Shown: positions 14,565-25,117, numbered from the stretch's first letter. The stretch is DNA of 64,000 bases from Trinickia sp. Y13 (GCF_029522115.1 NZ_JAKWFK010000017.1:1-64000); one strand, 5' to 3'. Numbers and translations are program-made. The notes: generated from the sequence alone by a model not told the origin.

Positions 14565-16340
14565 TCAGGACAATTTGACCAGCAACTTGATGAAGTTGCG
14601 CTTCACGCGATACGTCGCCCGAATCTCCTCCAGTTCGCGGGCGAACTCCGCACGTTCATCCAGCCTCGCCCGCAACATACCGATAGCCCGCACGATTTCA
14701 AACGCCTCGTCATATCGAGCGTTGCGCGCACCGCCCTCGACAGCGACCGGCAGCAGCCTGTGATAGACGGCGATGGCGTCGTGCGGATGCGTCTTGCCAC
14801 GGACAGCCGCCATTTCCGGCCATAGCTGTGTTGCGACCGGGCCGCCGATAAACGCTTCCCATGCGGTGTCATTCTCTTTTTCGGCAAGAGAAATCCGAAC
14901 CAGTTCGGTCCGCGACGACTGCTGCCAGACGCTGCGCTTCGATTTCGCGACTGCCTCCTCTTCCCTAACCAACGCCCAGAGGTGCGTGAGAGCGCGCTCC
15001 CGTGTCTCGTCATGCCTGCCGGTAGCCGTCGCAACCTTCATCAGGGCGAGAAACGCCTCCGCTGTCGGGCGCATTTCGAAGCGGCGCCACGCGAACGCAT
15101 CGGCCTTGTCGAATTCACTGCGCCTCAGATACGCGTCGATGCAGAAGTCGAGCAGGCGCTGGTCAAAGCTCTTGCCGGACTCTTCGATGCCGCGCTCGGC
15201 CCACGTAAGCCCTTCGTCCGGGCGACAGTGCTTCACACAAAGCTCCGCCACCACCAGGAAGCGGTACGGACTCGACAGGTCCTTCGTGCGAATGCGAATC
15301 AACGCATCAACGTCTCCGTCGAGTTCGGCCAGCGCGCCCATCGCGTGTTCGAGCTGCATGCGCGGGGAGTCGTATGACCGTTGATATTCTTTGCCTGGCG
15401 CGAGCGTGGGCAGACGGTCCCAAGCCTCGTTGACGAGTTCGCGATAGCGGCGCAACCCATTCTTGCCCAGTGGCTCCGCATACGCCGGCAAAACGTTGTA
15501 GAAAGTGTCCCACTTTCCTTCTGTCTGGAAGCGGAAAAGTCGCTCCGCGAGCTTCACCGGGTCCGGTCCGGTCAACTTGCAGGCATCGAGGTGCACAGAC
15601 GCCAGCTCGAGAATCGCCGGCATCACCTCGCCACCGGAATCGTCAATCTGTTCGAGGCTCGTTTCGGCGCCCGCAATTGCCAGCTCGGACAGCTCGACCA
15701 CCTGTGCGGCGTGAGGTCCGGAAAGCTTCTGGCGCAGCATGTCGGCCAGCGACATCAGGCCATCGCCGTATGCGCCAGCCTCCCGCCAGCCCAGTGGACG
15801 GGAAATGCGTGTCGCCTGCCTGACCGCGGCCTTCATGCCGGGCAAATCGGATGCCCCTGCGGCACGCGCGGCGAACAGCAGCTTGTCGCGCAACGCCAGG
15901 TCGCGTTCGATGGCTTCGAGCAACCATTCCTGAAGCGCATCCTTGTCGAGCGTCGCTACGTATTCGCGAATCACTTCCTCGTAGGTCTTCCTTTTCCTAC
16001 GCGGCTTCTCGGGAGCCGCCTCTTCGGCATGGAACACCTCTTCACCGGAATTCTCGAGCCACGAGAGCGCGACGGCGACAGCGTGCTTACAGAAAACTCC
16101 ATCGTCGCCCACTGGACATGTGCAGTCGTGTGCGAGTTCGCCATCGTCATCGACGGCGAGTTCGACCTCGTAACGATGCGTGCCGCGTACGCTGGCGTGA
16201 ACGGCGCCGTCGCGCGCCTCCAGGCGGGAGACGGCGCCATCGTGGAAATAGGCCTTGCCGCGCGCAAAGGTCTTCGCGTCGGCCAGCGACTGGACTTCGG
16301 CAAGAGTGAGAACCTCGGAGAGCTTTGCAGACTGAGACAT
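14565..16340 (-). CDS. SWIM zinc-finger protein
   Basis: This 591-residue protein has a SWIM domain near its N-terminus: C73-x-C75 and C84-x-H86 within CTCPVGDDGVFCKHAVAV. SWIM fingers bind DNA or proteins. The rest is helical, with repeated patterns of the kind seen in tetratricopeptide-like scaffolds, and has no nuclease or ATPase motif that I can see. The start at 16338-16340 (MSQSAKLSEVLTLAEVQSL) matches where homologues of this type begin; the frame is open further upstream, but that part reads as non-coding. It is transcribed away from the type I restriction operon. Its role is unknown; large SWIM proteins occur near restriction and other defence genes, which suggests but does not show a linked function. 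Confidence 0.75.
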   Translation of the reverse strand: MSQSAKLSEVLTLAEVQSLADAKTFARGKAYFHDGAVSRLEARDGAVHASVRGTHRYEVELAVDDDGELAHDCTCPVGDDGVFCKHAVAVALSWLENSGEEVFHAEEAAPEKPRRKRKTYEEVIREYVATLDKDALQEWLLEAIERDLALRDKLLFAARAAGASDLPGMKAAVRQATRISRPLGWREAGAYGDGLMSLADMLRQKLSGPHAAQVVELSELAIAGAETSLEQIDDSGGEVMPAILELASVHLDACKLTGPDPVKLAERLFRFQTEGKWDTFYNVLPAYAEPLGKNGLRRYRELVNEAWDRLPTLAPGKEYQRSYDSPRMQLEHAMGALAELDGDVDALIRIRTKDLSSPYRFLVVAELCVKHCRPDEGLTWAERGIEESGKSFDQRLLDFCIDAYLRRSEFDKADAFAWRRFEMRPTAEAFLALMKVATATGRHDETRERALTHLWALVREEEAVAKSKRSVWQQSSRTELVRISLAEKENDTAWEAFIGGPVATQLWPEMAAVRGKTHPHDAIAVYHRLLPVAVEGGARNARYDEAFEIVRAIGMLRARLDERAEFARELEEIRATYRVKRNFIKLLVKLS

Positions 16341-16742
16341 CGGGTGACTGGTGAAAAACGGAGAATTCCGTGACGGACGGCACACAGGCGCGATGATACC
16401 CAGGCAGCCCTGCAGTCGCCTCACGGAACGGCGATGCGCGCCTTGCAGCGGCTGGATGCGTATTGAATCAATTGCGGCCTTCAGCGCCGTTAGCGGCCAC
16501 TGCGTCGCCCCCGTCCCTGCCGGCCTCGCTCGCACCGCATGCGTCATTTCGCTGCTGCATGGAAGTGTATGTCCGGCGATTCATGAGAAGCCGGCACCAC
16601 CGGGTCCAGCGGCGGCCCCTCCCTTTACTGCCCGGAGGTAAAATCATCTCAATTTTGCGCCGTTATCAACGTCAGCCGTGCGCGCCAGCCGGCGCGGGAT
16701 AACTGACTCCACAACTCAAATCCGCGCATATAGGCATCAACG
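16341..16742. other. divergent promoter region of the SWIM gene and hsdMSR
   Basis: About 400 bp separate the two divergent starts. Apparent open frames here are short and lack translation signals. I saw no clear operator palindrome; an AT-richer patch around 16635-16665 (AAAATCATCTCAATTTTGC) is the most likely place for a promoter for hsdM. Confidence 0.4.
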
Positions 16743-18581
16743 ATGAATCATCAGGCGTTATCCTCATTTATCTGGTCGGTCGCGGACCTGCTGCGCGGCG
16801 ACTATAAACAGTCCGAGTACGGTCGCGTCATCCTGCCGTTCACTGTCCTGCGCCGTCTCGATTGCGTTCTGGAATCCACCAAGGCCGCGGTGCTCGTGGA
16901 GTTTGATGCCAAAACGAAAGCTGGCCTGAACCCCGACCCGTTCCTCGTCCGCAAGGCTGGCCAGTCGTTCTACAACACGTCCCCGCTCGACCTGGTCAAG
17001 CTGCTGGGTGACCAGGACCATATCCGCCAAAACCTGTACGCCTACATCCAGGCCTTCTCGCCCGCGGCCCGTGACATCTTTGAGCGCTTCGACTTCTACA
17101 CCCACATTGAGCGCCTGGCCAAGGCCAACCTGCTTTATCTGGTAACCGAGAAATTCTCGAACATCGACCTGCATCCCTCCGTCGTCGACAACGCCCAGAT
17201 GGGGCTGGTTTTCGAGGAGCTGATTCGCAAGTTCGCCGAAATCTCGAACGAGACGGCCGGAGAGCACTTCACGCCGCGCGAGGTCATCCGCCTGATGGTC
17301 AACCTGCTGTTCATCGAGGACGATGACGTGCTCACTCCCGGCAACGCGGTAGTGCGGACCATCTACGACCCGACGGCGGGGACGGGTGGCATGCTGTCAG
17401 TTGCGGGCGAATATCTGCTGGAGCACAACCCGGCTGCCCGCCTGACCATGTTCGGCCAGGAACTCAACGACGAGTCGTACGCTATCTGCAAGGCGGACAT
17501 GCTCATCAAGGGCCAGGACGTCGCGAACATCGTCGCCGGTAACACCCTGTCGGACGACGGTCATGGCGGGCGCAAGTTCGACTACATGCTCTCCAATCCG
17601 CCGTTCGGCGTCGAATGGAAGAAGGTCGAAAAAGCCGTGCGCACGGAGCACGAGCAGAAAGGTTTCGACGGCCGCTTCGGCCCTGGCCTGCCACGCGTGT
17701 CGGATGGCTCGATGCTGTTCCTGCTGCACCTTATCAGCAAGATGCGGCCGGCGCAGGATGGTGGCAGCCGCTTCGGCATTGTGCTGAATGGTTCGCCGCT
17801 GTTCACTGGCGGCGCCGGTTCAGGCGAATCGGAAATCCGACGCTACGTGCTGGAGAACGACCTGGTGGAGGCAATCGTCGGCCTGCCCACCGACATGTTC
17901 TACAACACGGGCATTGCGACCTACGTGTGGATTCTGTCGAACAGGAAGCCCAAAAGGCGCGAGGGGTTCGTGCAGTTGATTGATGCGTCCAGCTTCTGGC
18001 AGAAGATGCGAAAGAGCCTGGGGAGCAAGCGCCGAGAAATGTCCGACGACCACATCGACACGGTCACGCGTCTGTTCGGTGATTTCGTCGAAGCCGAACT
18101 CGCGACGGTGTTTGATGCCGACGGCACTGAAGTGGGTCGGTGGGTCGTCCCAGCGGGCGGCAATGGGCCCGATGTGCCGGCCGGGGGGAAGGTGAAGTCC
18201 GTGCCGATTTCGCGGGTTTTCCGGAATGAGGACTTCGGCTACACGACGATTACGGTGGAGCGACCGCTGCGCGATGAGCACGGGAATGTGGTGCTCGGCG
18301 TTAAGGGCAAGCAGAAAGGCAAGCCGCAAGCTGACAGCGCGTTGCGCGATACCGAGAATGTGCCGCTTTCCGAGGACATCGGTGCCTATTTCGCACGGGA
18401 AGTGTTGCCACACGCGCCGGACGCATGGATTGACGACGAGAAGAGCAAGGTCGGTTACGAGATTCCGTTCAATCGGCACTTCTATGTGTTCGAGCCGCCG
18501 CGCGACCTGCACGAAATTGATGGGGAACTGAAGGGGGTCTCGGCCAACATCAGGAAGATGCTTGAGGAGTTGGCAGAATGA
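16743..18581 (+). CDS. hsdM: type I restriction-modification methyltransferase subunit HsdM
   Basis: This 612-residue N6-adenine methyltransferase has an N-terminal helical HsdM domain ([21 protein letters not shown]), the SAM-binding motif [10 protein letters not shown] starting at D209, and the catalytic motif NPPF at 285-288. With HsdS it methylates the host's recognition sites, and with HsdR added it restricts unmodified DNA. Length and domain order are normal for the family. The stop overlaps the start of hsdS (ATGA), so the two are translationally coupled. Nothing suggests damage. Confidence 0.95.
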   Translation: MNHQALSSFIWSVADLLRGDYKQSEYGRVILPFTVLRRLDCVLESTKAAVLVEFDAKTKAGLNPDPFLVRKAGQSFYNTSPLDLVKLLGDQDHIRQNLYAYIQAFSPAARDIFERFDFYTHIERLAKANLLYLVTEKFSNIDLHPSVVDNAQMGLVFEELIRKFAEISNETAGEHFTPREVIRLMVNLLFIEDDDVLTPGNAVVRTIYDPTAGTGGMLSVAGEYLLEHNPAARLTMFGQELNDESYAICKADMLIKGQDVANIVAGNTLSDDGHGGRKFDYMLSNPPFGVEWKKVEKAVRTEHEQKGFDGRFGPGLPRVSDGSMLFLLHLISKMRPAQDGGSRFGIVLNGSPLFTGGAGSGESEIRRYVLENDLVEAIVGLPTDMFYNTGIATYVWILSNRKPKRREGFVQLIDASSFWQKMRKSLGSKRREMSDDHIDTVTRLFGDFVEAELATVFDADGTEVGRWVVPAGGNGPDVPAGGKVKSVPISRVFRNEDFGYTTITVERPLRDEHGNVVLGVKGKQKGKPQADSALRDTENVPLSEDIGAYFAREVLPHAPDAWIDDEKSKVGYEIPFNRHFYVFEPPRDLHEIDGELKGVSANIRKMLEELAE

Positions 18582-19915
18582 GCTTGTCGAGATATCAGCA
18601 GTACAGAGATAGCGGCGTGCAGTGGCTAGGTGAACTGCCTTCACACTGGAACGTGACACGCCTGAAGTACGCATGCACCGTTATGCCTTCAAATGTAGAT
18701 AAGAAGTCATACGACGACGAACCATCAGTAGTATTGTGCAACTACACCGACGTCTACTATAACGAAAAGATATCGCCATCGATTCAATTCATGCCTGCGA
18801 CCGCGAGTGAGGAGCAAATCGCAAGATTTACTCTTCGCGCCGGAGACACTTTAATCACCAAGGATTCGGAGACTGCCGACGACATCGCGATTTCGGCATA
18901 TGTACCAACCGATATGCCCGGTGTGGTATGCGGTTACCACCTTGCAATCGTTCGCCCCAAGCATGGACACGACGGGCTCTACATTAAGCGCCTCTTCGAC
19001 AGTCATTACCTGAAGGCCTGTTTTGCCGTTGCAGCAAACGGGTTGACGCGGGTTGGACTTTCGCAATATGCACTCGACAATGTAGCAATACCGTTGCCCC
19101 CGCCGGATGAGCAATCGGGCATCGCCGCCTTCCTTGACCGCGAGACCGGCAAGATTGACGCGCTAATTGCCGAGCAGGAAAAGCTCCTCACCCTGCTCGC
19201 AGAAAAGCGCCAGGCGACCATCTCGCACGCTGTCACCCGTGGCCTCAACCCCGATGCGCCGAAGAAGGATTCCGGCGTGGTGTGGCTCGGAGAGGTGCCG
19301 GCACATTGGGATGTGCTCAAAGGCTCGCGTATTGGAGAGCTTTTCGGTTCGGAGCCTATCCCCGAAAATCAGGTTCACGAGTCGGGAGAATTGCCTTTCA
19401 TTAAAGTAGGTTCGCTGTCATTGGAGGATTTTCGTATCGAAAGTTGGGATTGGTATGTTGACGGAATCACTGCAGCACGGTGCGCACCGCGACGAAATTT
19501 CATTACTTTCCCAAAACGGGGAGCGGCGATATTTACGAACAAAGTGAACATAGTCGAGTGCGACGCGTTGATTGACCCCAATCTTATGGGGTGGAAAATC
19601 GGAGAAAGGGCTGACATTAAGTTCGTCGCCTATATTCTCAAAGTTCGCAGATTGGAAGAGCTTGCGGACGTGTCAACGGTCCCGCAAATCAACAATAAGC
19701 ACATTGGGCCAGAGCAGTTCCCGGTTCCGCCACTCACTGAACAGTCGATGATTGTCGAATTTCTTGACAGGGAGACCGCCAAGGTCAACAGTCTCAAAGC
19801 CGAATCTGAACGCGCCATCGACCTGCTGAAGGAGCGCCGCAGTGCCCTGATTGCCGCTGCCGTTACCGGCAAAATCGACGTACGCGCTGCGGTGCCTGAG
19901 GAGTTGGCCGCATGA
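18578..19915 (+). CDS. hsdS: type I restriction specificity subunit HsdS
   Basis: This 445-residue protein has two target-recognition domains, each opening with the family signature ([15 protein letters not shown] at about residue 12; [15 protein letters not shown] at about 231). Each is followed by a conserved helical spacer ([40 protein letters not shown]). HsdS sets the bipartite DNA target of the HsdMSR complex. The recognition domains are visibly richer in A and T than the spacers and than hsdM, as expected where such domains are exchanged between strains. The end overlaps the next gene by ATGA. Confidence 0.95.
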   Translation: MSLSRYQQYRDSGVQWLGELPSHWNVTRLKYACTVMPSNVDKKSYDDEPSVVLCNYTDVYYNEKISPSIQFMPATASEEQIARFTLRAGDTLITKDSETADDIAISAYVPTDMPGVVCGYHLAIVRPKHGHDGLYIKRLFDSHYLKACFAVAANGLTRVGLSQYALDNVAIPLPPPDEQSGIAAFLDRETGKIDALIAEQEKLLTLLAEKRQATISHAVTRGLNPDAPKKDSGVVWLGEVPAHWDVLKGSRIGELFGSEPIPENQVHESGELPFIKVGSLSLEDFRIESWDWYVDGITAARCAPRRNFITFPKRGAAIFTNKVNIVECDALIDPNLMGWKIGERADIKFVAYILKVRRLEELADVSTVPQINNKHIGPEQFPVPPLTEQSMIVEFLDRETAKVNSLKAESERAIDLLKERRSALIAAAVTGKIDVRAAVPEELAA

Positions 19916-20844
19916 GCGACATCCAGCTCTTTCGGCTCTCTAGCGGCACCGCGAACGAGCTTCCTAGCCAGGCCGCAAAACTCGAGAAGCATTTGCAGAA
20001 CCTCATCGAAGCGAACATGCCGACCTTCCTCGGCGTGCGCTTCCTCGCCACCGAGTACGCGACTGGCAAGACCCACAGAGGCCGCATTGACTCGCTGGGA
20101 CTTGACGAAAATGGTTGCCCCGTCATTATCGAGTACAAGCGTCACAGCAACGAGAACGTCATCAACCAGGGGCTGTTCTATCTGGACTGGCTGCTCGACC
20201 ATCAGGCCGAGTTCCGCTGGCTGGTGATGGAGAAGCTCGGCAAAGACGTTGCCGAGCAAATCGAGTGGACCGGCACGCGCCTGCTGTGCATTGCCGCCGA
20301 TTTCACGCGCTACGACGAACATGCCGTCCAGCAGATTCCGCGCAATATCGAGCTGCTTCGCTACAAGCTGTTCGGTGACGACCTGCTGTTGCTCGAGCTG
20401 GTAAACGCCCAGAGCGTCCCGGATGCCACCGCAGTCAAGCCTGCACCTGCCGATATGCCCGCCGAGCCGGATAAGCCGAAGCCGAGCGGCAAGGACAAGT
20501 CGCTGGATGAGCAGCTTGCCCTCGCGTCCACCGAGATACGCGACCTGTACGCGCAGACGACCAGCTATCTGACCGCCCTGGGCGACGACGTACAGGAAAA
20601 GCGCCTGAAGCTCTACACGGCCTTCCGGCGTCTGAAAAATTTCGCCTGCATCATTGCCTATCCGAACCGGCTGCTGGTTACGCTGAAACTCGACCCCGCA
20701 TCCGTCACACTGGAGGACGGCTTCAGCCGCGACGTCAGTGAAGTTGGTCACTGGGGCACCGGCGACATCGAATTAACGCTGCGCACGCAGGCCGACCTCG
20801 AGCGCGCGAAACCGCTGCTGGAACGCAGTTACACCGAAGGCTGA
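19912..20844 (+). CDS. DUF5655-type protein with a PD-(D/E)xK-like nuclease domain
   Basis: This 310-residue protein is encoded inside the type I operon, between hsdS and hsdR. The N-terminal half has a NucS/PD-(D/E)xK pattern: GRIDSLGLDENG, then PVIIEYKRHSNENV (D and E-x-K spaced as a metal-binding active site), followed by the amphipathic helix INQGLFYLDWLLDH. A proline- and lysine-rich linker (about 170-200) leads to a C-terminal DUF5655 domain (KLYTAFRRLKNFACI, then YPNRLLVTLKLD). The family's function is not established. Its translational coupling to hsdS suggests that it assists or modulates restriction. Confidence 0.8.
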   Translation: MSDIQLFRLSSGTANELPSQAAKLEKHLQNLIEANMPTFLGVRFLATEYATGKTHRGRIDSLGLDENGCPVIIEYKRHSNENVINQGLFYLDWLLDHQAEFRWLVMEKLGKDVAEQIEWTGTRLLCIAADFTRYDEHAVQQIPRNIELLRYKLFGDDLLLLELVNAQSVPDATAVKPAPADMPAEPDKPKPSGKDKSLDEQLALASTEIRDLYAQTTSYLTALGDDVQEKRLKLYTAFRRLKNFACIIAYPNRLLVTLKLDPASVTLEDGFSRDVSEVGHWGTGDIELTLRTQADLERAKPLLERSYTEG

Positions 20845-20902
20845 ACGGGCAGCACCCCACACTACTGACCCAAGAACAATATCGAACGGACCGGGGCCAT
20901 CC

Positions 20903-23900
20903 ATGAGCAACCTGCACCAGGAACATCACTTCGAAGCCGAAATCTGCCAGTCCCTCGCGACCAATGGATGGCTCTACACCGAAGGCGATGCCGCGCACTA
21001 CGACCGCACCCACGCGCTCTTCATGCCCGACCTGCTGGCCTGGATTGAGGCTACCCAGCCCGACACCTGGCAGCGCCTGAACAAGACTCACGGTCCCGCG
21101 CTTCACGAGCGTCTGGCTGAACGGGTGCGCAAGACCTTGACCGAGCGCGGCACGCTCGATGTGCTACGACGGGGCGTCGAGATGTTGGGCCTGAAAGAGC
21201 CGCTCTCGCTCGTGCAGTTCAAGCCGGCACTGGCCATCAACCCGGTCATCCAGCAGCACTATGCTGCCAACCGCCTGCGCGTGGTGCGCCAGGTGCGGCA
21301 TTCGCTGAACCATCCGCAGGACGCGCTGGACCTTGTGCTCTTTGTCAACGGCATCGCGGTCGCAACCGCCGAGCTGAAATCGGACTTCACACAGGGCGTG
21401 CAGGATGCGGTCGACCAGTACCGTTTCGACCGTAACCCGCAGCCGAAGGGCGGACAGGCCGAACCTCTCCTCAGCTTCCCAGGCGGGGCGCTCGTGCATT
21501 TCGCCATCAGTCAGACCGAGGTCATGATGACCACCCGGCTGGCCGGCACGGCCACCTATTTCCTGCCCTGCAACCGGGGCAATGCCGGGGCCGCAGGCAA
21601 CGCACCCAATCCGGACGGCTTCGCCACTGCCTATCTGTGGGAAGAGGTGTGGGCGCGCGACAGCTGGCTCAACATCCTGCACCGTTACCTGATTGGAAAG
21701 CGCGATGACAAGAAGCAGCTCAAGAGCGTCATCTTCCCGCGCTATCACCAACTCGATGCGACACGCCGGCTCGTCGCCGACGTGCTGGCTCAAGGGCCGG
21801 GTCAGCGTTATCTGATTCAGCACTCCGCAGGCTCGGGCAAGACCAATTCGATTGCGTGGACGGCGCACTTCCTCGCCGACCTGCACGACGCCGACCACCG
21901 CAAGATGTTCGACAGCGTCCTCGTGGTGTCGGACCGCACCGTACTCGACGCCCAGTTGCAGGAAGCCATCTTCGACTTCGAGCGTACCACCGGTGTGGTG
22001 GCCACCATCACTAACGAGCACGGCAGCAAAAGCGCCCAGCTCGGCCAGGCGCTGAAAGACGGCAAGAAAATCATAGTCTGCACCATCCAGACCTTCCCGT
22101 TCGCGCTGCAGGCGGTCCAGGAACTGGCAGCCACCGAAGGCAAGCGCTTCGCGGTCATCGCCGATGAGGCTCACAGCTCGCAGACCGGGGAGGCCGCCGC
22201 CAAGCTCAAGCAGTTACTCTCGGCCGAGGAATGGGCCGACCTCCAGGATGGCGGCGAAATCGACACCGAGGCGCTGCTCGCAGCGCAGATGGAGGCCCGG
22301 ACCGGCGTCAAGGGGCTGACCTATGTTGCGTTCACCGCAACACCGAAGCAGAAGACGCTGGAGCTGTTCGGCCGCCCCGGACCGGACGGCCTGCCAGAAC
22401 CGTTTCACGTCTATTCGATGCGGCAGGCTATCGAGGAAGGCTTCATTCTCGACGTGCTCAAGAACTACACGACCTACAAGCTCGCATTCAAGCTGGCCCA
22501 TGACGGACAGGAATACGACGAGAAGCAGGTTGAACGCAGTGCCGCGATGAAGGGCATCATGCAGTGGGTCCGGCTGCATCCGTACAACATTGCGCAGAAG
22601 GTGCGGATTGTCGTCGAACACTACCGCGAGAATGTCCAGCCACTGCTCGACGGCAAGGCAAAAGCGATGGTCGTCATAGCGAGCCGCAAGGAGGCTGTTC
22701 GCTGGCAGAAAGCCATTCGGGCGTACATCGAGAAGCAGAATTATCCACTCGGCGTGCTGGTGGCGTTCTCCGGCGAAATCGATGACCCCGAGAGCTATCC
22801 GGCGCCCGTGACCGAAACCAGCCGCGAACTGAATCCCGGCCTGAAGGGGCGCGACATCCGCGATGCTTTCGCCGAACCCGACTACCACCTGCTACTCGTC
22901 GCCAATAAATTCCAGACAGGCTTCGACCAGCCGCTGCTATGCGGCATGTACGTCGACAAGATGCTCGGCGGTATCCAGGCGGTGCAGACGCTGTCGCGCC
23001 TGAATCGCGCCTACCGTGGAAAGGACACCACATACATCCTCGACTTCGTCAACGACGCGGCCGAAATCCTCAAGGCGTTCAAGACGTACTACGAGACCGC
23101 CCAACTCGAGGCGACAACCGACCCGCACCATGTCTATGACCTGCGTGCCAAGCTCGACGCGGCCGGCTACTACGACGTCTTCGAGGTCGACCGCGTGGCG
23201 AAGGTTGAACTCGAGCCGAAGGCCACCCAGGCGCAGTTGCAAGCCGCCATCGCACCCGTCGCCGACCGCCTGCTCAAGCGCTACAAAGCGATGCAGGCAG
23301 ACAAGGCTGCGGCTGAGGCGCAGCATGACGACAAAGCCGCCCAAACGGCCAAGGACACCCTCGACGCCCTGGTGCTGTTTAAGAACGATATGGGGGCGTT
23401 CGTGCGCCTCTACGCGTTCCTGTCGCAGATTTTTGACTACGGCAATACCGACATCGAGAAACGCTTCCTGTTCTACAAGCGGCTCATTCCCCTCCTGGAA
23501 TTCGGTCGGGAACGTGACTCGGTTGACCTGTCCAAGGTTATGCTGACGCACCATAGCCTGAGACACACCGGGCGCCAGCCCCTCAATCTCGGTCACGGTG
23601 AAACGCCGAAGCTGCCGCCGATGGATGCCGTCGGCAGCGGTGCCGTCCAGGAGAAGGAGAAGGCGTTCCTCGACGAAATTATCCAGAAGGTCAACGGACT
23701 TTTCGATGGGGAACTGACTGACGACGACCAACTCGTTTACGTGAACGGGGTGCTCAAGGGCAAGCTGCTGGAAAACGTGCTGCTCATGCAACAAGCGGCG
23801 AGCAACAGCAAAGAGCAGTTCGCCAACTCCCCCGACCTGAAGGAAGCGCTGCTGCACGCCATCATCGACGCTTTCGATGCGCACGCCACAATGAGCAAGC

Positions 23901-24013
23901 AGGCACTCGATTCGGAGCGTGTGCGTGACGGTCTGAAGGACATCCTGCTCGGGCCGGCGCAACTTTATGAGGCACTGCGCGAACGGTCACCCTCCAATCG
24001 CGCGAGCCCATGA
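20903..24013 (+). CDS. hsdR: type I restriction endonuclease/translocase subunit HsdR
   Basis: This 1036-residue subunit cuts and translocates DNA in the HsdMSR complex. The N-terminal PD-(D/E)xK nuclease has D143 and E157-x-K159 (LDLVLFVNG, then ATAELKSDF). The helicase core has Walker A HSAGSGKT (307-314) and the DEAH box at 421-424 (ADEAHSSQ), with later helicase motifs at SATPKQ-like TATPKQ and the arginine-finger region QTLSRLNRAYRG. All catalytic residues are present, and length is normal. It begins 58 nt after the DUF5655 gene and is the last gene of the operon; the next gene converges on it. Confidence 0.95.
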   Translation: MSNLHQEHHFEAEICQSLATNGWLYTEGDAAHYDRTHALFMPDLLAWIEATQPDTWQRLNKTHGPALHERLAERVRKTLTERGTLDVLRRGVEMLGLKEPLSLVQFKPALAINPVIQQHYAANRLRVVRQVRHSLNHPQDALDLVLFVNGIAVATAELKSDFTQGVQDAVDQYRFDRNPQPKGGQAEPLLSFPGGALVHFAISQTEVMMTTRLAGTATYFLPCNRGNAGAAGNAPNPDGFATAYLWEEVWARDSWLNILHRYLIGKRDDKKQLKSVIFPRYHQLDATRRLVADVLAQGPGQRYLIQHSAGSGKTNSIAWTAHFLADLHDADHRKMFDSVLVVSDRTVLDAQLQEAIFDFERTTGVVATITNEHGSKSAQLGQALKDGKKIIVCTIQTFPFALQAVQELAATEGKRFAVIADEAHSSQTGEAAAKLKQLLSAEEWADLQDGGEIDTEALLAAQMEARTGVKGLTYVAFTATPKQKTLELFGRPGPDGLPEPFHVYSMRQAIEEGFILDVLKNYTTYKLAFKLAHDGQEYDEKQVERSAAMKGIMQWVRLHPYNIAQKVRIVVEHYRENVQPLLDGKAKAMVVIASRKEAVRWQKAIRAYIEKQNYPLGVLVAFSGEIDDPESYPAPVTETSRELNPGLKGRDIRDAFAEPDYHLLLVANKFQTGFDQPLLCGMYVDKMLGGIQAVQTLSRLNRAYRGKDTTYILDFVNDAAEILKAFKTYYETAQLEATTDPHHVYDLRAKLDAAGYYDVFEVDRVAKVELEPKATQAQLQAAIAPVADRLLKRYKAMQADKAAAEAQHDDKAAQTAKDTLDALVLFKNDMGAFVRLYAFLSQIFDYGNTDIEKRFLFYKRLIPLLEFGRERDSVDLSKVMLTHHSLRHTGRQPLNLGHGETPKLPPMDAVGSGAVQEKEKAFLDEIIQKVNGLFDGELTDDDQLVYVNGVLKGKLLENVLLMQQAASNSKEQFANSPDLKEALLHAIIDAFDAHATMSKQALDSERVRDGLKDILLGPAQLYEALRERSPSNRASP

Positions 24014-24070
24014 GCAGATAAACCTGAAAAGATGAAAGCGGCGAGCCCGTCAACCTGCCAACGAGGCCGG

Positions 24071-25117
24071 CTATCGCTTTCTATTACGCCAAGCGTTTTC
24101 GACGTTTTCCGCTGTATTCGCCTCCTGCAGCGTGCGCACCGCATTATCGGAATACCTCGGATGTCGTTGACTACCAAACTCAAAAACCATCATGTTTGCC
24201 GGGTCCGAATCCACGTCGACGTAGTCCCGTAGCGCCTTACATTTCGGGGCGGTGAGTTTTAGCTTCTCCGCGAGTTGCTGGGGACTTAGATAGTACTTCT
24301 TCTGGAGGTCGACTTCGCGAATAGCCGCCGCCGCCTCGGGGTCATCGCCGGATACAAAGCGTACGGGAGCGCCTTGTTTCCTCGTGAACCGTACCTTGAC
24401 GGTCGGGCCTTCGCCCGCGACGTCGCTTGCCAACGTCATCAGCCGAGGAAAGACAGCCGCAACAGGCGTCGCACTTCGGATTGCTCTCTCGATTCGGTTG
24501 ATGTCTCGCTCCGAAACTGCGACAGTGTCTGTTACATGTCCTTCCATAGCCAGCAGAGCTCTGATTCGACCTCGCGCCTCGTCACGGGCGCGCTTCCCCG
24601 GAGCGAGCAACTCGGCGATTTGCCTGTATTCTCGGTCGATAAGAAGCTCGAAATCCTGTAAGGGTTGGGTCGAGATTGGAAGCACCCTAAGCGGAAGATG
24701 GTCTGCCAGGGAATCTTCGAAATGCTCCTGAAGGAGTTCGTCAATAGCGGTTATCAGTGTCCGCGAGTTCAGATACAGCACGTCCTCAATTACGACGAGC
24801 ATCCAATGCTGAGCAGCATCGCGCATGGCGTCGATTGCTCGAATGGCACCTGCCTGCGCTCCTGTAATGTAGCCATTAGATGTGGCCACGTTGAGTGCCT
24901 TCTCCAAACCGATGGAAGTGCCCTTTTCCTTGTCGAAACCTGATTGAGACCGTTGAACCAGCAAAGCTTTCAGCAGCATTTCGCTGCTGTGCTGCAAATG
25001 CAGCAAGACGCTTTCTGTTCTACCGCGGTCATCGTAACCATTGAATATTTCAAGACCCCGCCGTAGCGACGCCAGCCCGTGCTGTTTTAGCGTGCGCGCA
25101 TCTCTCTTCAGCTTCAT
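24071..25117 (-). CDS. DUF3644 protein with a HEPN-like R-x4-H motif
   Basis: This 348-residue protein belongs to the DUF3644 family. Its N-terminal helical region (GLEIFNGYDDRGRTESVLLHLQHSSEMLLKALLV split over residues 21-54) is HEPN-like, and residues R99 to H104 (RDAAQH) form the R-x4-H motif that HEPN ribonucleases use for catalysis. The C-terminal part (KKYYLSPQQLAEKLKLTAPKCKALRDYVDV) looks like a winged helix or other nucleic-acid-binding unit. I infer an RNase-type defence role from the HEPN motif. The ATG at 25115-25117 is preceded by AAGGAAA at normal spacing; the frame upstream of it is not used. It converges on hsdR and stands alone as a transcription unit. Confidence 0.7.
   Translation of the reverse strand: MKLKRDARTLKQHGLASLRRGLEIFNGYDDRGRTESVLLHLQHSSEMLLKALLVQRSQSGFDKEKGTSIGLEKALNVATSNGYITGAQAGAIRAIDAMRDAAQHWMLVVIEDVLYLNSRTLITAIDELLQEHFEDSLADHLPLRVLPISTQPLQDFELLIDREYRQIAELLAPGKRARDEARGRIRALLAMEGHVTDTVAVSERDINRIERAIRSATPVAAVFPRLMTLASDVAGEGPTVKVRFTRKQGAPVRFVSGDDPEAAAAIREVDLQKKYYLSPQQLAEKLKLTAPKCKALRDYVDVDSDPANMMVFEFGSQRHPRYSDNAVRTLQEANTAENVENAWRNRKR

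Noticed and set aside
19630-20751. Open frame of 373 codons on the minus strand across hsdS and the DUF5655 gene
   Set aside because: It spans the junction of two clear plus-strand genes coupled by ATGA and has no domain of its own.
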